Assembly (NCBI GenBank): GCA_035610835.1
Contig: CM069442.1
Coordinates: 30,271,798 to 30,335,797 of the forward strand
Direction: 5' to 3'
Source: Ophiura sarsii
Lineage: Eukaryota; Echinodermata; Ophiuroidea; Amphilepidida; Ophiuridae
Length of the DNA stretch: 64,000 nucleotides
Shown: piece by piece, positions 57,045 to 64,000 of the stretch
Position numbering within the stretch: the stretch's first letter is position 1
How the letters are laid out: each line of letters starts with the position of its first letter
Position numbers and translations under genes: made by a program
The notes under the pieces: model-generated
What the model was told of the DNA's origin: nothing
The model's input: the letters and a program-made list of their open reading frames with translations, nothing else
The model's database searches: none

Positions 57045-58049
57045 TCACTATTTTATGCTCAAAAGTCAACCGAGCATCAGTCATCAATTCAATTGAATAA
57101 GTAGAATTTCAAGATTGAATAGAGGACCAAGTTTGATGGCAAATGGCACAAATGTGATATCTTTGGAAAGATGAACACATCTATGTGCAACACAGATGGA
57201 TAGACAATATAATCATGTCATTGGATATCAGAAATATAGCCAGTTGAAAAAAACTTTTTCAAGGGGTTTAGATTACCTAAAATGAAGTACATGGCAACTA
57301 GTCCAGATAGTCTACATGTACTTCATTAATCCCTTTTTCCTTTTCCTCGTCACTCTATGAACAACAATCTCTGGAAGGGCTCACCACTCTCCCATCAGAC
57401 ATCCACTGATCGCCCCTGTTTTGGGGCGGTTCCTGGATAGGAAAGGGTTTTTGCCCGGAGAAGTGAGCTGAAATGGGCCCTCTTTAGGTAAAAAGGGTGT
57501 TGTTCGATAGAGTGATGTGAAAAAGGGTGTACGAAGTTGACTAATTTCAGATATGCATTGAATGGATGGTGTGCAAATGATTACAAAATGAATGGGGCAA
57601 TGACGGATAATAGTAATTGAAATAAGATTAAGGACATTTCCGAGCACATAGCAGGCATGTTGTTGTCCACATTCCTGAGCTATGCGTGCATGTTTGAACA
57701 AGAGACAACTCCCTTTCAAATGGGTCCATTGGGGGAAAATAGGCAAAACAAGATGTAACAGAGGTGTCACATCCATAATACATATGCAATATGCAATGTC
57801 ATGAATGTGTGATGCCATCTGGCTATTATAGGCAGTAGTGGCATAAGCATGATACATTCAGAGTTGTATAACAGTGAATGAAGTGGGTGAGGCTACTATA
57901 TATGTATTGGTGCCAATCAGCATATATGTACTTGTTATGAACGTGAAAGGCACGGTATTAATAGCGGAATGTATATGGAATCAAGCCAACAAATCAGTGC
58001 AACAATTTTATCATACTGTACAAAAAGACATGAAGTTGAAGTGTTAGGG

Positions 58050-58132
58050 CCTTTTCACGGGTCACTCCCATTTCTGAGGTTTTGAACTCCCACGGGTCAC
58101 TTCCATTTCTGAGGTACGGGTCACTCCCATGC
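58050..58132 (+). repeat. CGGGTCACTCCCATTTCTGA minisatellite
   Basis: Three imperfect copies of CACGGGTCACTCCCATTTCT then GAGG, directly before the 58135-58641 MITE. Confidence 0.8.
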
Positions 58133-58134
58133 CC

Positions 58135-58641
58135 TATAGACCATTTCAAATTGAGATCGGAAATCTTCGGAAAAACAGGTCACATGGAGTAGGTGCGTTG
58201 CGCGTTCTTCGCAACAGTTGATCGCATTCACAGCATTGCCCTAGTTGATTGTCCGCCTATGTTTACCTACACGCGTGCTCACATGAGAAGTAAAACGTGG
58301 AACGAGACTATTTTGGTTTTTTATCAACAAAGGCGCTGACGGACAAATTCCAAATGTATCGAGCAGACGGTAAAAAGTGAAAATATTACCCCAAATCTCT
58401 TTCATCTCACTCGTTTTTGTAACTGAAATGCCGCAACATCAACTTTGTGAGGGATACAATCTATCACCAACACCAGCGCAATCTACCACACGGGCAGACG
58501 GGTGAAAAACACGTTGTTTTTCTCCGGCACATGGCCATGACCTGTCAGGAGCTGACAGGTCATGGAACGAGTGTCAAACACTCGGCTAATCGGAAACATT
58601 CGGAACCGATCGTATATTTTCGGATTTGAAATGGTCTATTA
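58135..58641. mobile_element. 507-bp MITE with TAGACCATTTCAAAT ends
   Basis: TATAGACCATTTCAAATTG at the left and ATTTGAAATGGTCTATTA at the right. Further inside, GATCGGAAATCTTCGG pairs loosely with CCGATCGTATATTTTCGG. It contains a perfect hairpin, CATGACCTGTCAG / CTGACAGGTCATG, at 58545-58573. Confidence 0.85.
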
Positions 58642-59146
58642 AGATTTTAACATTATTATGTTCTATATACTGCCTTCTGTCACTTTTGTATTACAGAGCT
58701 AAGACCCTGAAGCCATAAAGTATCAATTAGTTTGTCATGCTATTAGTCTGCTGCCGTAAAACACTGCCTTAGGGCATGACCACTGGCCTGCCTAATCTTG
58801 GAATCGGTGAATTTATGAACGGCCAATAGCTAAACGGCCGGTGTAAAAGTGATTAGGCAGTGGAACCCAATGAGAAACCCTTTTGTTTATTTCTGTGACC
58901 CAAAAGGGAATACATAAGATCTGGTGGTCCGATAATATTTAAAACAAAATTCTACTCACGTGAGATATTACTATTCCCCCATACACAGTATGCTAACGCC
59001 TTGTAAAATGTTAATAATATGTGATATTTAGAGCATGAATTACAGTTTTCTGAGGGTTTCTGTTATTTTATTTTGATTTCTATATCTTGTGCCAACCTCA
59101 TATTAGCCTACAATGATTTCTGAATGATAGGATACAGTATGTCTCA

Positions 59147-59824
59147 GGGGGGGGGGGGGGGAGCTCTCAGGCAGACAGATTGTAAGCATCCGTATGAATG
59201 CATTCCCAGAAACCACCCTTAGCAAGGATTGACAAGGAAATGAAAAGGTGACCCTTAAGAAAGAAAATTCTCAATCATGTAAAATCAGCCGGTTATTTGG
59301 CCGAAAATCTGTCGAAATTTTTTTTCACCAATTTAAAACAAAATTTGCCAAAAATCTGCTGACATTTTTGATCACACATTTTTAACAAAGTCCCTGATTT
59401 TTGCAGATTTTGGTGGCATTAAAGGTTTAAAAAAACAATAACAACAACAAAAATTGAACCTACTTGACAGATCCGTCCGCCCGTAAAACAGTGTGTGTGT
59501 TTTTTCGTCGCCTCCACAAGGATTTTACTTAGCAAATCAATCCCTCAACAAGAATACTTTTGAAACGATTCAAAATACACCTCTTTTCAGCAAGGATTGG
59601 CATGACATGTGCCCCTGGATAAGGAGATGTTTGTCCAAACGGCCTTTAAAGGAATACAAATATTTATCCCACTTATTCTCTGAAATTGGGTGATTTTGAT
59701 ACCCTTAACACGGGCCCACGCTGGCCTGTGTTGTCCTAAAACACCACCATTATTCCACTTTTTCATTCACACGAATGCTTACAATTTTGCATCTGAGAGC
59801 TCCTTCCCCCCCCCCCCCCCCCCC
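59147..59824. mobile_element. 678-bp element with poly-G start and poly-C end
   Basis: 15 G, then GAGCTCTCAGGCAGACAGAT and TGTAAGCATCCGTATGAAT at the left. At the right ATTCACACGAATGCTTACAA, CATCTGAGAGCTCCTT, then 19 C. The homopolymers are therefore part of the inverted termini. The core is shared with 8440-8757 and 23881-24371. Confidence 0.85.
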
Positions 59825-59982
59825 TCCCCGGTCTGCCTCACAATCCTTCCACCTCCTCTCTAATAGTGCACCTCAGGCTATCCGGTTACAATATAAAAAA
59901 ATGCAGGTTTGTTATATAATATTGGTTGTAGGTGGCCCATATGAATTTATCTTCACAGGTTTTTCTAATTACGGATATAAAT

Positions 59983-60058
59983 CGTTGCTGTTCTGACATA
60001 CCGGCACATCTCTTTACTTATTTCTGTTGTGATGTGCCGGTATGTCAGAACAGCGACG
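59983..60058. repeat. Long perfect hairpin (23-bp arms, 20-base loop)
   Basis: CTGTTCTGACATACCGGCAC then ATC at 59988-60010 pairs with GATGTGCCGGTATGTCAGAA then CAG at 60031-60053. Pairing continues a few bases beyond with one mismatch. Confidence 0.92.
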
Positions 60059-60424
60059 AAATTAAGCACGATCTCAATTGATAATGTAACACTTCTTGGC
60101 GGTGGATCAACAGGTTGAGGTGTTTTTAATTGGATTTATAGTTTAGTCCGTTCGAAATTGGCAAGAAATATGCCATTTTAATATCTCCGCACACGAAAGC
60201 AATCCTGGAGTATTTTAGTAATACGCACACGTCGCACATAGGATACGCATACAATACAGTGCTCTTGTTGTATTTATACGCGCCAACAATCTTCGGTATT
60301 AATTAGCTGTTGTAAGGAGGCATGCCAGTTTGGAGCTAATCAAACTATAGTAAATGAACTAAACTAAATAAAGGTTTTAACAGGATAAAATTTCAAATGT
60401 AATCATTTAAATAAACTATATTGT

Positions 60425-60640
60425 TCAGTTAGTTCCATCCAAATTGGCAAACCAACTTACAGCAGCGAATTAGAAGAGCATAGGCCCGCAAAAGCTCACT
60501 TGACGCAACTTGGTGCACTGCGAGTTGTATGCCTATACCAAAATAGCGCGCATACGCTAAGATTACTTTTGCATGCAGAGACATAAAAGCGCATACCCAG
60601 GGAGCGCATATTTCTCGCAAATTTGGAACTGATTAAACGA
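60425..60640. repeat. Element with CAGTTAGTTCCATCCAAATT ends
   Basis: TTCAGTTAGTTCCATCCAAA and TTGGC at the left loosely mirror GCAAATTTGGAACTGATTAA at the right. Related half-sites occur near 60140 and 60330. The interior is GCGCATA-rich. Confidence 0.5.
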
Positions 60641-60883
60641 TAATAGTTGTCAGTTCATTGAATGGAGTTACATCATTCTCTTTTTTACAGGTAGATAGGG
60701 AACCATTTGGACACTTTTTTGCGTAGGAGTTTGCTTAGTACTAGAATTATAAATACATTATGACAATAAAAAGTTACGACCAGGTGGAACCAACTGTTTG
60801 TCCAAGTCTGAGACGAGATTTTTCTCTCACACAATGGACCACAGTGCCAAATATAGGTTTCCTATTGCATTCCTATAATATAC

Positions 60884-61090
60884 AGGCCCGGAAATAGCAC
60901 CCACTCACCCACCCGCCACAGCCCATAGCGGGTAATCTTTGCATCGGGCGGGTGAAGACACCAAAGTACCCATCCGGCTGGGGGGTAAACATTTTCAAAC
61001 TCACAGTGTAAGTGAGTTACACTGGCTGGTGGAATTTCTGTCAGGCAGGTTTTTTGTGAGTTATCTGCCAACTGTCTGGTTGATAAAAAT
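60884..61090 (+). repeat. CTGGCTGGT repeat family, copy 3
   Basis: CAGGCCCGGAAATAGCACCC, CCCATAGCGGGTAATCTTTG, GAGTTACACTGGCTGGTGGA, same order as 50769-50985. Confidence 0.8.
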
Positions 61091-61231
61091 CTGAAGTTCC
61101 ATCTCACCTATCTAGGTGGTGTAGTAACATATAACAAATCTAACTAGGCCCACAAGGAACATGATCAGTTGCTCATCAGCCAATTGATTACTCTATTAAT
61201 TAGCATAAAAGACTCTCGACTTAGTCATACC

Positions 61232-61392
61232 CAGGGCTCAAATTTAATCGGGGCCATTGGCGTCCCCTTTGAGGTTTTGCCTTGGTGCCCCAGACCTTTG
61301 TTAACTTTCAAGGTATTCTTGACCATTTGTTGGCCTTAGTGCACCATCATAAATTTGAAATTGGGTGCCCTAAAAATATAATTTGAGCGCTG
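61232..61392. mobile_element. 161-bp hAT-like MITE with 8-bp target duplication
   Basis: CAGGGCTCAAATTTAAT ... AATTTGAGCGCTG, flanked by GTCATACC at 61224-61231 and again at 61393-61400. Terminal word and 8-bp duplication both fit the hAT superfamily. Confidence 0.92.
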
Positions 61393-61447
61393 GTCATACC
61401 TATATAAATTGTTGCATTCAAAGTTATACAATGGTGCAATGGGTTAT

Positions 61448-61540
61448 ACAGGGTGATTAAAAACAGGTTTACTCAACTTTAGGATTTTATTTCTAAAGAT
61501 CTATGCAAACATTTCTTGGATTATTTATTTTGACAGAGAG
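61448..61540. repeat. Single TACAGGGTGATT end
   Basis: TACAGGGTGATTAAAAACAG start of a CAGGGTG-type element. A possible partner (GGGACACCCTGTA) lies at 62698-62710, beyond the candidate exon, so pairing is doubtful. Confidence 0.4.
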
Positions 61541-62212
61541 GCTATATATATATCTCATTAGCTTTCAAAAGAATTTCGATTGGTTACATAAATTAACTGT
61601 GTTTCAAGGAAAGCCTAAAGAAAAAAGGGATCTTGCCAGGAATGCTTTCTTCAGAGACTTGTGGAGTATGTTTGTAATAGATGCTTTCAGAGATAGACCT
61701 TAATTAAAAGCGGGGCTCTCCAGCTGTTTGTGGAAACATCGATATCGTGTAGGCAAAGAATGCCTCGCTTTCGTTATACGATATGGTAATGTTTACATTA
61801 TTCTCGTCTGTTTTGTAACGCAATATCCATGTTTACCCCATCAATGACAGGAGGGTGATAAATATAAGATCCATAGATTGAGGATGTGTTCATTACAGAT
61901 TTATAAAGAGAATGAATGCAAAGGTGTATGTGCAACAATTGACTATATTATTGCAGAAGCGTGCAGATAATTGATGATATTTTCTAACTATATTGCAGAA
62001 AGAGAATTAGTCAACCCTCAGACCGGCACCATAAATGTGTTGATATCAATACATTTTCACCCAGGATAAATTGCAGAGTTGCTGCGTTAAACGTGGATAT
62101 TACAACCTATTAGCAGCGCTGATGGGGATGTACATGGCACTACATTGGTGGCATAATTAGATGAGCATGATTCAGGAGCAGCAGAGAATGCATAGCAATT
62201 AGAGCAGGGCTT

Positions 62213-62263
62213 CTCAACTGGCGACACACGCTCCATTAAACAATGTTGAGAACCCCTGATTTA
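62213..62263. repeat. Tiny CAGGGCTTCTCAAC ... GTTGAGAACCCCTG sequence
   Basis: Two hAT-type termini of the GGGTTCTCAAC kind face each other only about 50 bp apart, as in an extreme internal deletion derivative. I did not find an 8-bp duplication. Confidence 0.5.
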
Positions 62264-62438
62264 GAGTTCATTTGGAGCAAGGCTCTCAAAATCTAAACAT
62301 CATTATTTTAACTACAGTATTCCCCCACCGACCACAAAGCATGCAAGCAAGACCAAAACATAAAGGTGCAAAAAAATAATAAAACACAGAACAAAAAAAT
62401 AAATAACGTGAAAACCAACTCAAACAACATCAGCTTAC

Positions 62439-62639
62439 AAGTAAGTCCACAACTCTGCATACGCGTTGCCCTCGCTTTCTGAAACAGGCCCGTCACTTGC
62501 TGTATTTTCAACATCTGCGTAAGGTCGCCGACAGACCTTGATCGCCTACGACTTTGAAAAAGTTCGTTTCTGAGGAGTTTATTCTCCCTGACGGGAACAA
62601 TATGAAGGCTGTACGGAGACTCATACTCAGTGTAATCCT
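62439..62639 (-). CDS. Candidate upstream exon of the FGD-like gene
   Basis: A 201-bp candidate exon. The minus strand has a long pyrimidine-rich acceptor (TTTCTTTGTATCCTTT, then ACATGCACAG) and a donor CTT|GTAAGC. The open frame reads DYTEYESPYSLHIVPV, RENKLLRNELFQSRRRS, RSVGDLTQMLKIQQVTG and LFQKARATRMQS. Codon choice is rich in G and C, unlike the flanks. It starts two bases into a codon and ends one base into one, and that last phase fits the 31262 acceptor of the next exon (joined codon TCT, Ser). No domain is recognised. The RRRSRSVGDL stretch looks like a basophilic-kinase or 14-3-3 type site, which is inference. An acceptor two bases further in (62637) is also possible. The open frame continues past the donor into a hydrophobic stretch that I take to be intron. 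It could instead belong to another minus-strand gene. Confidence 0.6.
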
Positions 62640-62788
62640 CTGTGCATGTAAAGGATACAAAGAAATAAGGCACATGATAAGTATCGTTTGATTTTTTGGG
62701 ACACCCTGTATTTTTTTTCTTATTCATTCTTCTATTTTTGTGTGTTAGGGAATGGGTTGTTAGGAGGGCAATTGCTTAATACAACATT

Positions 62789-64000
62789 TACAGGGTGTCT
62801 CAAAAAAAAATTACAATGCACCCGTAGGTGATCGTAATTTCCTAAATAAGCGTCGGAATAGAACAATTTTAACAACAAAATAAAGTCAAATTAGTTGGCT
62901 ACAGAGAAATGAGCGATTACGTAACAGTAGTCAAAGAACATTTCAATCCAAGAGTATGTATTATACCTATTTTCAATCGCGTGGGCGTTATTACTCATTC
63001 TCTTTTTAGCCAGCACTGTTAAATCTTTGATAAATGCATTTCTTCATATCATGAGAGTACTGAGTAATAAACAATCCAATCATGACATTCATTACAAGCA
63101 CAAATCAAAAACAATAACATTCATTGTAAGGAGAGAGATTATGATCGACTTATAAAGAATAATATAGTCTCTTGAGAAAGTGAATAAGATGGTTGAATTG
63201 GAGTTTAGGCTACTTGGGTCTTGAATTGGAGTTTAGGCTACTTGGGTCTTATCTGGAGGTTTAATAAATACAAGAACAGGTGTATAGCCCAAACAATAGC
63301 AATCTTAATTGATCAACTTATTGTTTTCAAATGTTATTCATTAAAATGGATTAGGTGATTGGTCATATTTAAATTATAAAGAAATGGTGTTATCGAATTA
63401 AAATTACCGTGTCCTAAATAATTGTGTTAAATGAAGTATTTCGACACAAAGCATGATGGTCTGGCCTGGAAATAGCACCCGCCCGTCTGCTCATAGCGGG
63501 TAACTTTTAAGTCGGGTGGGTGAAGATACAAAAGTACCCTCCCAACTGGCAGAGATAAATTTGGTGTTAAATGGTGTCAAAAACTAGCATATTATTTAGA
63601 ATTTTAAAAAAAGAGAACAAGAAAAAGGTAATGAATATTATCTTTGAGAGAAGTATTGACTCACTTCTTGTCCGTAAACTTGGATGGTAGTGTTAGGGTT
63701 AGGATTAACTTAGATGGAAGTGTTCTTTGACTACATTCACATAATCCCTCATTTGTCCATGATTACTGAACCAAATCAAATAAAGTTTTCTTTAATTATA
63801 GCCAACAAATTGTGAGATAGGCTTTTACGACGGGTATTCATAATATAAGTAAAAAGTTTTTAACGGGTTCGCCGTCGGACAAGTCAAAAGTTGTCCGACG
63901 GCGAACCCGTTAAAACTTTTTACTTATATTATAGCCAACAATTTGACTTTATTTTTTCGTTTTAATTGTTTTATTCTGACACTTATTTAGGAAGTTACGA
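62789..64000. mobile_element. Element with TACAGGGTGTCTC end and over 150-bp inverted arms, cut by the window edge
   Basis: The left arm TACAGGGTGTCTCAAAAAAA, TCGTAATTTCCTAAATAAGC, AATAAAGTCAAATTAGTTGG, GTAGTCAAAGAACATTTC is mirrored from about 63720 to the window end. The last visible bases (GGAAGTTACGA) correspond to 62832, so about 43 bp of the right arm lie outside. The right arm is interrupted by a hairpin insertion. Contains one partial CTGGCTGGT-family copy (63466-63560). Confidence 0.9.
63809..63931. mobile_element. Hairpin insertion with 41-bp arms and 14-bp flanking duplication
   Basis: 63841-63882 (TAATATAAGTAAAAAGTTTT, then TAACGGGTTCGCCGTCGGAC, AA) pairs with 63891-63931, with one bulged T and an 8-base loop GTCAAAAG. 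ATTATAGCCAACAA occurs at 63795-63808 and 63928-63941, as a target duplication would. Confidence 0.9.

Larger units (their letters stand above)
31263..62438. other. Large intron (about 31.2 kb) if the 62.4-kb exon belongs to this gene
   Basis: Holds the Penelope remnant, the MITE pile-up, L2 tails, a SINE, the tRNA-like tandem, hAT-like elements and the 100-N gap. Stretches with nothing recognised are about 36190-36930, 37200-38060, 43640-44700, 47000-47450, 50100-50760, 51550-52070, 52420-53010, 53580-54560, 54600-55070 and 57100-58040. Confidence 0.55.
62640..64000. other. Intergenic or intronic sequence right of the last exon
   Basis: Filled by a CACCCTGTA end (62698-62710) and the inverted-repeat element starting at 62789. 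No exon seen. Confidence 0.7.

Noticed and set aside
57381..57857. A 158-codon open frame on the minus strand
   Set aside because: No domain or family pattern. The C-terminal part looks like repeat-derived phrases (PFLPKEGPF, PGKNPFLS) rather than protein under selection.
62308..62438. Hydrophobic segment (FTLFIFLFCVLLFFCTFMF) as a membrane helix of the upstream exon
   Set aside because: It lies after a good splice donor, in T-rich intron-like sequence, so it is probably not translated.

Overview
Eukaryotic nuclear DNA: AT-rich, intron-dominated and packed with transposon debris. The repeats are CR1/L2-type non-LTR retrotransposon tails, a tRNA-headed SINE, a Penelope-type fragment, and many short DNA transposons with terminal inverted repeats. 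The repeat repertoire together with very large introns suggests an invertebrate with a large genome, perhaps a marine deuterostome such as an echinoderm or hemichordate. That placement is an inference with low confidence.

The one protein-coding gene I can support is on the minus strand and crosses almost the whole window. Five exons have good splice sites, agreeing phases and coding text: 62439-62639 (least certain), 30571-31262, 9173-9286, 7455-7603 and 3300-3456. The last three encode the first two thirds of a Dbl-homology (RhoGEF) domain with the sequence pattern of the FGD family (FYVE, RhoGEF and PH domain proteins, Cdc42 exchange factors). The 692-bp exon encodes a proline-rich, then basic, then acidic linker that would sit in front of the DH domain. 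Introns are about 31.2, 21.3, 1.6 and 4.0 kb. The 3' part (rest of DH, PH, FYVE, second PH) lies beyond base 1, and the 5' end probably lies beyond base 64000.

Everything else is intronic. From left to right: 1-1830 is a three-copy tandem duplication with a MITE in copy 1 and a 20-bp palindromic minisatellite in copy 2. 3.5-8.8 kb holds an RTE-like fragment, a roughly 180-bp tandem array and nested MITEs. 9.5-18 kb holds MITEs, L2-type fragments and a 148-bp tandem array. 18.4-30.1 kb holds MITEs, a mariner-like non-autonomous element, G-rich minisatellites and two MITEs sharing one target site. 31.4-34.9 kb holds a Penelope GIY-YIG remnant inside an inverted repeat, then a pile-up of abutting and nested MITEs. 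35-50 kb holds L2 tails, elements with CAGGGTG ends, one 100-N assembly gap (44796-44895), a SINE and a tandem pair of tRNA-like units. 51-64 kb holds two hAT-like elements with perfect 8-bp target duplications, several foldback hairpins, and an inverted-repeat element cut by the right edge.

Recurrent themes are TTAA target sites in several unrelated-looking MITE families, repeated nesting of one MITE in another, and poly-C/poly-G runs (up to 43 bases) that often sit in or at the ends of repeats. I see no prokaryotic, CRISPR or complete viral features.
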